A stretch of DNA of 64,000 nucleotides from NCBI GenBank assembly GCA_900315565.1, contig OMZS01000002.1:62001-126000 (forward strand), read 5' to 3'. Positions 22,433 to 30,118 of the stretch are shown here, one piece after another. The DNA is from an uncultured Prevotellaceae bacterium (GTDB taxonomy: Bacteria > Bacteroidota > Bacteroidia > Bacteroidales > Bacteroidaceae). Made by a program: the position numbers and the translations under genes. The notes beneath the pieces were generated by a model. The model did no database searches. It was given only the letters and a program-made list of their open reading frames with translations, and was not told the origin of the DNA. Within the stretch, counting starts at the first letter, position 1, and the number at the start of each line of letters is the position of its first letter.

Positions 22433-23380
22433 ATGACAACTTATATTTTCATCGCCATTGTGGTGCTGGCCATCGTTTTCATCAAGATGAGCCTCGTGAT
22501 TATCCCTCAGTCCGAAACCAAGATTGTGGAGCGTCTGGGTAAGTATTATGCCACGCTCAAACCGGGCATCAACATCATCATCCCCTTCATCGACCGTGCC
22601 AAGACGTTCATCACCATGAACCGCGGGCGCTACGTCTATTCCACCAGCATCGACCTTCGTGAGCAGGTGTACGACTTCGACCGCCAGAACGTGATTACCA
22701 AGGACAACATCCAGATGCAAATCAACGCGCTGCTGTACTTCCAGATTGTTGACCCCTTCAAGGCCGTCTATGAAATCAACAACCTGCCCAACGCCATCGA
22801 GAAACTCACGCAGACAACCCTGCGTAACATCATTGGTGAGCTGGAGCTCGACCAGACGCTCACCTCACGCGACACCATCAACACCAAGCTGCGCGCCGTG
22901 CTCGACGATGCCACCAACAAGTGGGGCATCAAGGTGAACCGCGTGGAGCTGCAGGACATCATTCCGCCCGAGAGCGTGCTCTCGGCCATGGAGAAGCAGA
23001 TGCAGGCAGAGCGCAACAAGCGTGCCGCCATTCTCACCAGCGAGGGCGACAAGCAGAGCGAAATCCTTCAGTCGGAAGGTGAGAAAATGGCCACCATCAA
23101 CCGGGCAGAGGCTCAGAAACAGCAGGAAATTCTGCGTGCCGAGGGTGAGGCGCAGGCCCGCATCCGCAAGGCTGAGGCCGAGGCCAAGGCCATAGAGCTC
23201 ATTACCGAGGCCGTGGGCAAATCTACCAACCCCGCCAACTATCTGCTGGCGCAGAAGTACATCCAGATGATGGAGGAGCTGGCCAAGGGCGACAAGGCCA
23301 AGACCGTTTATCTGCCCTACGAGGCTACCAACGTGATGGGCTCCATCGGCGGCATCAAGGAACTCTTTAAGGGAGAGTGA
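22433..23380 (+). CDS. SPFH/Band 7 (stomatin/QmcA-like) membrane protein
   Basis: 315 residues. N-terminal membrane segment (about 3-22), then the Band 7 domain starting PQSETKIVERLGKYYATLKP and including VYDFDRQNVITKDNIQMQIN. The C-terminal part is a long Ala/Glu/Gln-rich helix (AERNKRAAILTSEGDKQSEI to about 265) that forms oligomers. It likely builds ring or cage assemblies in the inner membrane and works with the NfeD protein encoded just upstream. Confidence 0.9.
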   Translation: MTTYIFIAIVVLAIVFIKMSLVIIPQSETKIVERLGKYYATLKPGINIIIPFIDRAKTFITMNRGRYVYSTSIDLREQVYDFDRQNVITKDNIQMQINALLYFQIVDPFKAVYEINNLPNAIEKLTQTTLRNIIGELELDQTLTSRDTINTKLRAVLDDATNKWGIKVNRVELQDIIPPESVLSAMEKQMQAERNKRAAILTSEGDKQSEILQSEGEKMATINRAEAQKQQEILRAEGEAQARIRKAEAEAKAIELITEAVGKSTNPANYLLAQKYIQMMEELAKGDKAKTVYLPYEATNVMGSIGGIKELFKGE

Positions 23381-23383
23381 GCT

Positions 23384-23488
23384 TAGAGTTAGGAGTTAAG
23401 AATTTAGAGTTAGGAGTTAGGAGTTTAGAGTCAGGAGTTAGGAGTTTAAAGTCAGGAGTTAGGAGTTTAAAGTCAGGAGTTAGGAGCC
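23384..23488. repeat. GAGTTAGGAGTT repeat array
   Basis: Roughly a hundred bases of 7-base GGAGTTA/GGAGTTT units between the SPFH gene and the next gene. It is the reverse complement of the units at 1-31 and 36342-36385. Confidence 0.8.
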
Positions 23489-23518
23489 TGATTCTTCATT
23501 CTTCATTTTAAAGATATT

Positions 23519-24613
23519 ATGCTGAACATCTGTATTGTTGTGGGAGCGCGTCCCAACTTTATGAAGGTGGCGCCCATTGTGAGGGCCATCAACAAGGCGA
23601 AGGCCGACGGCGAAGCCATCAACAGCACCCTGGTATATGCCGGGCGTGCCGACGACCCCACTCTCGAAGCCTCGCTGTTCGACGACCTGCAGATGGCGCG
23701 CCCCGACGTGTGCCTGAATGTAGATTGCGAGAACCTCAACGAGCTGACGGGGCAGGTGATGACCAAGTTTGAGGCTTACTTGCAGCAGAATGCCACCGAC
23801 GTGGTGATAGTCGTCGACGACCTCGCGTCAACCATGGCTGCGGCCATTGTCACCAAGAAGCAGGGGCTCACCTTGGCCCACTTGGTGGCCGGAACCCGCT
23901 CGTTCGACATCCACATGCCCAAGGAAATCAACCGCCTGGTGATCGACGGACTGTCCGACCTGCTCTTTACCGCCGGCATCAGCAACAACAGCATCACCAA
24001 CCGCGAGGGAGCCGAGCAGAGCCGCGTCTATATGGTGGGCAACATACTCATAGACAACCTGCGCTTCTACCACACGCTGTGGCGCCGTCCGGCAGTAGTC
24101 GATGAGCTGGGGCTCAAGGAGGGGCGCTACATCGTGTTTACGCTCAACCGCAAGGCGCTGATGGCCGACAAAGCCAATCTCGCCAGCATGCTGGGCACCA
24201 TGGTGAGCACAGCCGGCAGCTCACCCGTGGTGGCTCCGTTGCGAGGGGCAGCTGCGGCAGCCGTGCGCGAGGCGCTGGGCAACAATATGGGCTCGCTCCA
24301 CATTGTTGAGCCGCTGGGCTATCTGGAGTTTGGCTGGCTCACGGCTCATGCGCAGGGCATCGTTACCGACTCGGGCAATGTGGCCGAAGAGGCAACCTTC
24401 AACAGCGTTCCCTGCATTACGCTCAACAGCTACACCGAGCACATAGAAACCGTCAAGGTGGGCTCAAACGTGCTCGTAGGCGAGGATGCCGGACGGCTGG
24501 GCGAAGCACTTGCCGACATGCTTTCGGGCAACTGGAAGCAAAGCAGCCTGCCCGAACGCTGGGACGGACGCACGGCCGAGCGCATCGTGCAGATTCTTTA
24601 CAATAAACAATAA
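23519..24613 (+). CDS. UDP-GlcNAc 2-epimerase-like protein with altered active site
   Basis: 364 residues, GT-B fold of the non-hydrolysing 2-epimerase family: VVGARPNFMKVAP at the start, IVVVDDLASTMAAA, LVAGTRSFDIHMPKEINR and TDSGNVAEEATFNSVPCITL. Compared with family motifs remembered from WecB (VEAGLRT, T-x-HRREN), the catalytic Glu of EAGLR is Val here, and the His-Arg-Arg segment reads FTLNRKAL. The Asp of the GDT-like motif and the Glu of PKEINR remain. Fold assignment is firm; epimerase activity is doubtful. It stands alone between repeat arrays. Confidence 0.75.
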   Translation: MLNICIVVGARPNFMKVAPIVRAINKAKADGEAINSTLVYAGRADDPTLEASLFDDLQMARPDVCLNVDCENLNELTGQVMTKFEAYLQQNATDVVIVVDDLASTMAAAIVTKKQGLTLAHLVAGTRSFDIHMPKEINRLVIDGLSDLLFTAGISNNSITNREGAEQSRVYMVGNILIDNLRFYHTLWRRPAVVDELGLKEGRYIVFTLNRKALMADKANLASMLGTMVSTAGSSPVVAPLRGAAAAAVREALGNNMGSLHIVEPLGYLEFGWLTAHAQGIVTDSGNVAEEATFNSVPCITLNSYTEHIETVKVGSNVLVGEDAGRLGEALADMLSGNWKQSSLPERWDGRTAERIVQILYNKQ

Positions 24614-24660
24614 CCAATAAACCATTACCAATAACCAATAAACAAGAAACGTTCAACACG
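24603..24660. repeat. ATAACCAATAAACC-type repeat
   Basis: Short AATAAACAATAACCAATAAACC units span the 3' end of the epimerase-like gene and the spacer after it; the final codons of that gene (YNKQ) are made of it. Confidence 0.6.
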
Positions 24661-24694
24661 CAACACTAAACTTTAAAAAAAATCGAGTATTAAA

Positions 24695-25081
24695 ATGAAA
24701 AGAATTGTTTTTGCTGCTCTTATTGCAGCTTTCAGCTTATTGACCGCACAGGCCGACGATGTGATGAAGAAAAATGCTGACGGCACCTACGTCGTCAACA
24801 CCACTACGCTGGCCAAGGAAGTGAAAGGATATATGGGCGCAACGCCCCTGGAGATACATATCCAGAAAAACAAAGTTGTGAAAATTGTGCCCCTCAAGAA
24901 CCAGGAGACACCTAAATACTTTGCCCGCATCAAGAAACTCCTGCTCAACCAGTGGGAGGGGCTGAAAGTGTCGAAGGCCGCTGATGCCAAAATCGACGGC
25001 GTCACCGGCGCTACCTTCTCGTCGGACGCTGTAAAAGAAAACGTGAAGCGAGGCCTGCAGTACTACAAGCAGCACAAGTAG
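24695..25081 (+). CDS. exported FMN-binding domain protein
   Basis: 128 residues, signal peptide (1-20), then a single FMN_bind domain. DGVTGATFSS at 101-110 matches the flavinylation motif DGxTGATxS, with Ser109 the expected attachment site for FMN via a phosphoester bond made by an ApbE-type transferase (family knowledge). Would act as a periplasmic electron carrier. No ApbE or Rnf/Nqr gene is in the window. A secreted endonuclease gene follows by 29 bases. Confidence 0.85.
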   Translation: MKRIVFAALIAAFSLLTAQADDVMKKNADGTYVVNTTTLAKEVKGYMGATPLEIHIQKNKVVKIVPLKNQETPKYFARIKKLLLNQWEGLKVSKAADAKIDGVTGATFSSDAVKENVKRGLQYYKQHK

Positions 25082-25110
25082 AGCCTCGGGCGCTAAAACC
25101 TACCATTACT

Positions 25111-26685
25111 ATGAAAAATTGCAGATGTTTATGGCTCGTTGCAATGCTGGTCTGCCTGTCGGCAACGGCTTTTGCCCAGGCCCCCAACGGCACCGGCAGA
25201 TACTATGAGAGTGCCAACAACACCAAAGGCCGCGAACTGAAGACGGCTCTGTTTCAGATTATCAAAAATCCCGAAGTTGATTCCTACGACCAGTTGTGGG
25301 TGGACTATGGCTATTCCGACCGGCGCGACGACGGGATGATTTGGGACATGTACTCGGGCATCACCAACTATGAGATTGGCGGCGACAAGCAGGGAGCCAC
25401 CATCAGCAAGGAAACCAGCAGCTACAACCGCGAGCACTCGTTCCCCAAAAGCTGGTTTGGCGAAGAAGCGCCCATGTATTCCGACCTCATGCACATCGTG
25501 CCCGTTGACAGCTGGATAAACTCCATGCGCAACAACTATCCCTACGGCGAAACCAAAGGCGAGAAAAACCACTCGGCCGACTATTTCAGCAAACTGGGAA
25601 AATGCACCGTCAGCGGCTATTCGGGAACGGTTTTCGAGCCCAACGACGAGTACAAGGGCGACTTTGCCCGCATCTACTTCTACATGGCCACCTGCTACGA
25701 AGACCTCATCGGCTCATGGAAAGCCAAAAACAATGACACCGACATGCTCTCGGGCGACAACTATACGGCCTACGCCGACTGGGCTTTGCCCATGCTGCTG
25801 CGCTGGTCGGAGCAAGACCCTGTGAGCCAGAAGGAAATCGACCGCAACCGCATTGTGCAAATTGTGCAGGGCAACCGCAATCCGTTTGTCGATTACCCGG
25901 GACTGGAGCAGTATGTGTGGGGCGACAAAACCGACGTGGCTTTCGTCTATGATGATTATGAGAATGCTGTCATCACCGACGAAATCCCCGACCCATTGCC
26001 CGTGGAATCCTCCGACCCGTTGGTGGGCGAGCAGACCTTCGTGAAGATTGCGAGTACCATGGAGCTGGAGATGGGCTGCCATTACCTGGTTGTCAACGAA
26101 AAAAACAATACTGCATTGTCGGCCACAAACATGTACAGCAGCTATATCATTCGCAAAGACGAGCCCGTCACCATTACCGACAACACCATCACCACCGAGA
26201 CGGGTGTAGCCGACAAACCCTACACACTCTATGTTGACGGCCAACTGGGAGCCTACACCCTTTACGACCCCGTTGCCAACAAATACCTGGCACAGACCGA
26301 CAACTCAAAGAACAACCTCTACGACGTTGACGACGATTCAGAGCTCGTCGTTGACGGCAGCGACGCAGCTTTGTGGCGAATCAGGTTCGAAAAAGGAAAC
26401 GTCAAGCTTATCAACAAGGACAACGGACGCTACATTTTGTATAACGAGAACAATCCGCGATTTTCCACCTACCAGAAACCCAGCGAGCATGTTTTGCCCG
26501 TGCAGCTCTATAAGCATGTGGTTTCCGACGGCGTGAAGCCCGTTCCTGTCCGTCGCAGCAGCCTGATGGATGTCTATACCGTCTATGGCGTCAAGGTGCG
26601 CACAGCCCGCAGCCTGACCGATGCTTTGGAGGGTCTTCCGCAGGGCGTTTACATCGTTGGCGGACGTAAGTTTGTGGTCAGATAA
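25111..26685 (+). CDS. secreted endonuclease I-family nuclease
   Basis: 524 residues. Signal peptide (1-23), then the Endonuclease_1 domain (about 30-280) with SSYNREHSFPKSWFGEEAPM, the DLMHIVPVDSWINSMRNNYP motif and GVxF-like acidic stretch near EPNDEYKGDFARIYFYMATC. Such enzymes cut extracellular DNA and need Mg2+. The C-terminal half is a beta-rich domain, ending in a short tail (GLPQGVYIVGGRKFVVR) typical of type IX secretion substrates of the type A sorting domain. Confidence 0.85.
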   Translation: MKNCRCLWLVAMLVCLSATAFAQAPNGTGRYYESANNTKGRELKTALFQIIKNPEVDSYDQLWVDYGYSDRRDDGMIWDMYSGITNYEIGGDKQGATISKETSSYNREHSFPKSWFGEEAPMYSDLMHIVPVDSWINSMRNNYPYGETKGEKNHSADYFSKLGKCTVSGYSGTVFEPNDEYKGDFARIYFYMATCYEDLIGSWKAKNNDTDMLSGDNYTAYADWALPMLLRWSEQDPVSQKEIDRNRIVQIVQGNRNPFVDYPGLEQYVWGDKTDVAFVYDDYENAVITDEIPDPLPVESSDPLVGEQTFVKIASTMELEMGCHYLVVNEKNNTALSATNMYSSYIIRKDEPVTITDNTITTETGVADKPYTLYVDGQLGAYTLYDPVANKYLAQTDNSKNNLYDVDDDSELVVDGSDAALWRIRFEKGNVKLINKDNGRYILYNENNPRFSTYQKPSEHVLPVQLYKHVVSDGVKPVPVRRSSLMDVYTVYGVKVRTARSLTDALEGLPQGVYIVGGRKFVVR

Positions 26686-26766
26686 TTCGTCAATAATGTT
26701 CTGGGAATTCGTCATATTATTCTAGGAATTCGTAAAAATGTTCTGGGAATTCGTAAAAATGTTCTA
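26686..26766. repeat. GGAATTCGTAAAAATGTTCT tandem repeat
   Basis: Four imperfect units of about 20-22 bases (AATTCGTCAATAATGTTCTGGG type) fill the gap after the nuclease gene and run directly into a terminator. Confidence 0.8.
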
Positions 26767-26796
26767 GGGGGGGATTTACAGTCCCCCCTTGTTTTA
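26767..26796 (+). terminator. intrinsic terminator
   Basis: GGGGGGG (26767-26773) pairs with CCCCCC (26783-26788), followed by TTGTTTTAG. Confidence 0.7.
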
Positions 26797-26812
26797 GAAG
26801 CGTATTGAATCA

Positions 26813-28828
26813 ATGGAGAAACGAACAATACCAGTGGTAGGCATGATGTGTGCCGGCTGTTCGGCGGCAGTCGAGCGGAAACTCAATTCGCTGGAGGGCG
26901 TCGCGCAGGCGTCTGTCAATCTGCCTGGCCGCTCGGCCTTGGTGGAGTACGATCCCGAGCGCATCAGTCTTCAGCAGATGAAAGACGAGATTCAGCGCGC
27001 CGGCTACGATCTGGTGATTGAGCAAGACCGCAGCGCCGAGGCCATCGAGCACCGCTCCATGGTGTTGCTGCGCCGCAAGGTGTTGCTCTCGTGGCTGTTT
27101 GCCCTGTTGGTCATGGCCATCAGCATGGGGTGGATAAGTCTGGGGCCATCATCATCCATCACCCACCACCCATCACCCATCACCCAACACCCATCATCCA
27201 CCCCCTTCGCCAACCAGGTGATGCTCATTCTGGCCTTGCTCAACTTGGTGTATTGCGGCCGTCAGTTCTTTGTCAACGCCTGGCGCCAGCTCCTTCACCG
27301 CTCGGCCAACATGGATACGCTGGTGGCCATGTCAACGGCCATTTCTTTCCTCTTCAGCGTGTTCAATACGTTCTGGGGCGAACAGTTCTGGGGCAGCCGT
27401 GGTATTGAGTGGCACACCTATTTCGATGCGTCGGTTATGATCATCACCTTTGTGCTGACGGGCCGCCTGCTGGAGGAGCGCGCCAAAAACAGTACAGCCT
27501 CTGCCATTCGCGGACTCATGGAACTGGCCCCGAAGACCGCCCGGCTGGTGAGCCGATTCCCCACGTCGCCCGATGTGGAGGATGTCTCCGAAGTGCCACT
27601 CTCCACGCTGCAGCCTGGCGACATCATCGAGGTGCATGCGGGCGAGAAGATTCCTGTGGACGGGGTGGTGCAGGCTGCCCAATACGCGCTCATCGACGAG
27701 TCGGCCATGACGGGCGAGGCGGCATTGGTGGAGAAACGTGACGGCGACCAAGTGCTGGCCGGAACCATTTGCCGACAAGGCAGTTTCCGCTTTAAGGCGC
27801 GTCAGGTGGGTGAGCAGACCGTGCTGGCCAACATGATACGCATGGTGCAGGAGGCGCAAGGCTCCAAGGCTCCCGTGCAGCGTGTGGTTGACCGAATTGC
27901 CTTGGTCTTTGTGCCTGGCGTGCTGGCCGTCGCGCTGCTCACGTTTGTGCTTTGGATGCTCATTGGCGGAACCGCTCAGTTGCCGCGCGCAGTATTGTCG
28001 GCGGTGTCAGTACTGGTTATTGCCTGCCCCTGTGCCATGGGACTGGCCACGCCCACGGCGCTGATGGTGGGCATTGGCAAGGCTGCCCAGAAAAGCATTC
28101 TCATCAAGGATGCTACCGCCCTGGAGAACCTGCGCCACGTCAACGCCATGGTCATCGACAAGACTGGCACGCTGACCGAAGTGGTAGAGGAAAGTGGAGA
28201 GAGAAAAGTGGATAATGGAGAGCGGGGAGTAGAAAGTGGAGAGAGAAAAGTGGAATGTGGAGAGCGGAGAGTGGAGCGGCTCAAACCCCACGCCCGCGAA
28301 GCCATGGAACAGTTGCAGCAGCAGGGCATAGAGGTTTACATGATGAGCGGCGACAAGGACGAGAACGTGCGCCGATGGGCTGCTGAGGCTGGTATCTGCC
28401 ACTGGCAGAGCCAGGTGATGCCTCAGGACAAAGAGAATCTGGTGCGCCGTTTGCAAGCAGAGGGCAAGCAGGTGGCCATGGTGGGCGACGGCATCAACGA
28501 CTCGCAGGCCCTGGCCTCGGCCGATGTGAGCATAGCCATGGGGCGGGGCACCGATGTGGCTATGGACGTGGCACAAGTGACGCTCATGGGTTCCGACCTG
28601 CGGCGCATCGGCGATGCCATACGTCTGTCTCATCGCACGGTGGGCATGATTCGGCAGAATCTGTTCTGGGCGTTCATCTACAATATTATATGTATTCCGT
28701 TGGCGGCAGGACTGCTTCGCCTGTTTGGTGTGGATTTCCAGATTACGCCCATGTGGGCCAGCGCCTTGATGGCTTTCAGCAGCGTCAGCGTGGTGCTCAA
28801 CAGTCTGCGGCTGAAGCTGGTGGGGTAG
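26813..28828 (+). CDS. copA: copper-transporting P1B-type ATPase lacking a nucleotide-binding domain
   Basis: 671 residues. One HMA domain with MMCAGC (Cys13, Cys16); membrane helices; TGEA actuator loop; CPC metal site at 405-407; phosphorylation motif DKTGTLT at 449-455; MVGDGIND hinge near 560. Between DKTGTLT and LKPHAREAM (from residue 490) there are only about 34 residues, and these are GERKVDNGERGVESGERK-type repeats; the ~120-residue N-domain that binds ATP, with its His-Pro motif, is absent. A second low-complexity insert ([15 protein letters not shown], near residue 112-130) sits in an early membrane loop. It may be a lineage-specific N-domain-less form or a non-functional pump. Confidence 0.8.
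   Translation: MEKRTIPVVGMMCAGCSAAVERKLNSLEGVAQASVNLPGRSALVEYDPERISLQQMKDEIQRAGYDLVIEQDRSAEAIEHRSMVLLRRKVLLSWLFALLVMAISMGWISLGPSSSITHHPSPITQHPSSTPFANQVMLILALLNLVYCGRQFFVNAWRQLLHRSANMDTLVAMSTAISFLFSVFNTFWGEQFWGSRGIEWHTYFDASVMIITFVLTGRLLEERAKNSTASAIRGLMELAPKTARLVSRFPTSPDVEDVSEVPLSTLQPGDIIEVHAGEKIPVDGVVQAAQYALIDESAMTGEAALVEKRDGDQVLAGTICRQGSFRFKARQVGEQTVLANMIRMVQEAQGSKAPVQRVVDRIALVFVPGVLAVALLTFVLWMLIGGTAQLPRAVLSAVSVLVIACPCAMGLATPTALMVGIGKAAQKSILIKDATALENLRHVNAMVIDKTGTLTEVVEESGERKVDNGERGVESGERKVECGERRVERLKPHAREAMEQLQQQGIEVYMMSGDKDENVRRWAAEAGICHWQSQVMPQDKENLVRRLQAEGKQVAMVGDGINDSQALASADVSIAMGRGTDVAMDVAQVTLMGSDLRRIGDAIRLSHRTVGMIRQNLFWAFIYNIICIPLAAGLLRLFGVDFQITPMWASALMAFSSVSVVLNSLRLKLVG
27148..27202. 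repeat. CATCACCCAACACC repeat inside the ATPase gene
   Basis: 7-base units CCATCAC/CCAACAC/CCACCAC, the reverse complement of the aroC repeat, read in frame as [12 protein letters not shown]. Confidence 0.8.
28187..28278. repeat. GTGGAGAGAGAAAAGTGGA repeat inside the ATPase gene
   Basis: About ninety bases of GTGGAGAGNGNAAAGTGGA units, read in frame as ESGERKV-type repeats, occupy the position where the nucleotide-binding domain would normally be. Confidence 0.8.
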
Positions 28829-28843
28829 AGAAATGCAGGAATG

Positions 28844-29659
28844 TCAGTTGGTGGGAATAGTAGATGCAGGCGGGGGAGTGTTGGCCGGCGGCATGGGCAG
28901 CCGGTAGTCGGGCAGGCGTATTTCTTCTACGGCTACCTGAATGCTGAAGGTGGGCGAGAAATTATATTTCACGGCAGCCCCGATGCGGTCGCCAATGGCA
29001 CCCATGTCGTAGAGGGGCATCATCATGTAGGGATGGCGCACGCCGCCCAGTTTGTTGTTGGTGAGCGATTTCTGCCCGTAGAGGTAAGCCTCCCAGTGCT
29101 CGTTGAACCGGTAGCCAATGATGGCACTAATGCCAGCGCCGCGCCATGAGTCGCTGCCCCACGAAACATTGTTCAGATAGCCGCCTATGGCTATTGAGAG
29201 ACGGTCGGTAATGGGCTGGGCGAACATCATCGAGATGTTCTGCTGAAAACCGGCCCCCTTGTGCCATGCGTTCTTGCCAAGCTGAGCGAAAACCGACGCG
29301 CCAAGATTCACGTTGAGCCCCTGGTGCAGCGGCCAGCCGTACCATCCGCCCCAATAAAGCGGCGAGAGGTAAGGAGTGAGTGCATAGTGGTAAGAGGGTA
29401 GGGGCTGTCCGAGTTGGTTGACGGGCAGAAGTGCCAGCGGGTCGGCTCCTTTGTCGGATGTTGGTTGCGCGGATTGCCGATTCTCATGAACATTGGCGGG
29501 TGCTACGTTCTTCTCGTGGCTGGAAACAGGTGCCTGCTGGTAGCCCTGCACCTTGAGCGTATCAACTGTAGAGGGCAGCTGGCGTCTCACCTCCTGCGCT
29601 TCGGCAACGGTGGCCATAAGGAGTGCCAGGAGCAATATGATGGTTTGCGGTTTCTGCAT
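28844..29659 (-). CDS. putative outer-membrane beta-barrel protein
   Basis: 271 residues. Signal peptide (1-21), a polar proline/Asn-containing linker to about 85, then alternating aromatic strands (YHYALTPYLSPLYWGGWYGW, then a set of GYLNNVSWGSDSWRGAG-like strands) and a proline-rich end (PPANTPPPASTIPTN). No family recognised. It faces the copper ATPase tail to tail, with 15 bases between. A -7 box (TATTTTTG) is at 29696-29689 on the minus strand. Confidence 0.6.
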   Translation of the reverse strand: MQKPQTIILLLALLMATVAEAQEVRRQLPSTVDTLKVQGYQQAPVSSHEKNVAPANVHENRQSAQPTSDKGADPLALLPVNQLGQPLPSYHYALTPYLSPLYWGGWYGWPLHQGLNVNLGASVFAQLGKNAWHKGAGFQQNISMMFAQPITDRLSIAIGGYLNNVSWGSDSWRGAGISAIIGYRFNEHWEAYLYGQKSLTNNKLGGVRHPYMMMPLYDMGAIGDRIGAAVKYNFSPTFSIQVAVEEIRLPDYRLPMPPANTPPPASTIPTN

Positions 29660-29688
29660 GTTGTAGTTGTTTGACTGATTAGCTGCTG

Positions 29689-29696
29689 CAAAAATA
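29689..29696 (-). promoter_or_regulatory. -7 box TATTTTTG (minus strand)
   Basis: TATTTTTGCAGC on the minus strand about 30 bases before the start of the barrel protein gene. Confidence 0.5.
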
Positions 29697-29798
29697 GGAA
29701 AAACTTCCGTAAAGTGTACCGAAGGGCAGTTATAATTTTTCTTTTTTGGCTATTGAGACGAAAAATGAAATGTTTTTTGCAATTTTTCTTCCAAATTG

Positions 29799-29829
29799 TT
29801 GCACGTTTCGCGGAAATGTTTTACTTTTG
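29799..29829 (+). promoter_or_regulatory. promoter of the Phe/Tyr operon leader
   Basis: TTG at 29799-29801, 20 bases, TACTTTTG at 29822-29829. Transcription would start near 29836, about 20 bases before the leader peptide. Confidence 0.75.
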
Positions 29830-29856
29830 CAACCGAAATTTAAAAATATTAGAAAT

Positions 29857-29934
29857 ATGAATGCTCTGAACGCTTCTTATTATTACTTCTACTTTTACTT
29901 TGCAGGCCACTGTGAAGCGGGAAGTTGCGTGTAG
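29857..29934 (+). CDS. Phe/Tyr attenuator leader peptide
   Basis: A 25-codon frame starting MNALNAS and containing YYYFYFYF at positions 8-15 (five Tyr, three Phe), ending in CEAGSCV and TAG. It lies right after a promoter and in front of a pair of mutually exclusive hairpins and the prephenate dehydratase gene. A ribosome starved for charged tRNA-Phe or tRNA-Tyr would stall in this run. This is the pattern of pheA/trp-type leader peptides; the mix of both amino acids fits an operon that makes both. Confidence 0.9.
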   Translation: MNALNASYYYFYFYFAGHCEAGSCV

Positions 29935-30015
29935 AGTTCAACTTAAAATGATGTTCAAACAAAGAAACAGATAAAAGGTTCCCGCTTCACTTCAATGAGT
30001 GAGCGGGTTTTTTTG
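29912..30015 (+). terminator. Phe/Tyr attenuator: antiterminator and terminator
   Basis: GTGAAGCGGGAA (29912-29923), inside the last codons of the leader peptide, is exactly complementary to TTCCCGCTTCAC (29979-29990). The latter overlaps the left arm of a terminator: CCCGCT-CACT (29981-29991) with AGTG-AGCGGG (29998-30007), followed by TTTTTTTG. With the ribosome stalled on the Tyr/Phe codons, the 5' segment is free and sequesters the terminator arm; when translation reaches the stop codon, the ribosome covers it and the terminator forms. Confidence 0.9.
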
Positions 30016-30118
30016 TAAATGCATCATGAGTAATGCATAATGCATAATGAGTAATGCATAATATAGAATGCAAATAGTGTGTGAAATTGTAAAAATAGTG
30101 AAATAGTAAAATCATTAA
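30016..30118. repeat. mixed ATGCATAATG and GTGAAATAG repeats before pheA
   Basis: Dispersed repeat units fill the space between the attenuator and the pheA start codon, in the same order as at 20850-20945. Confidence 0.7.
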
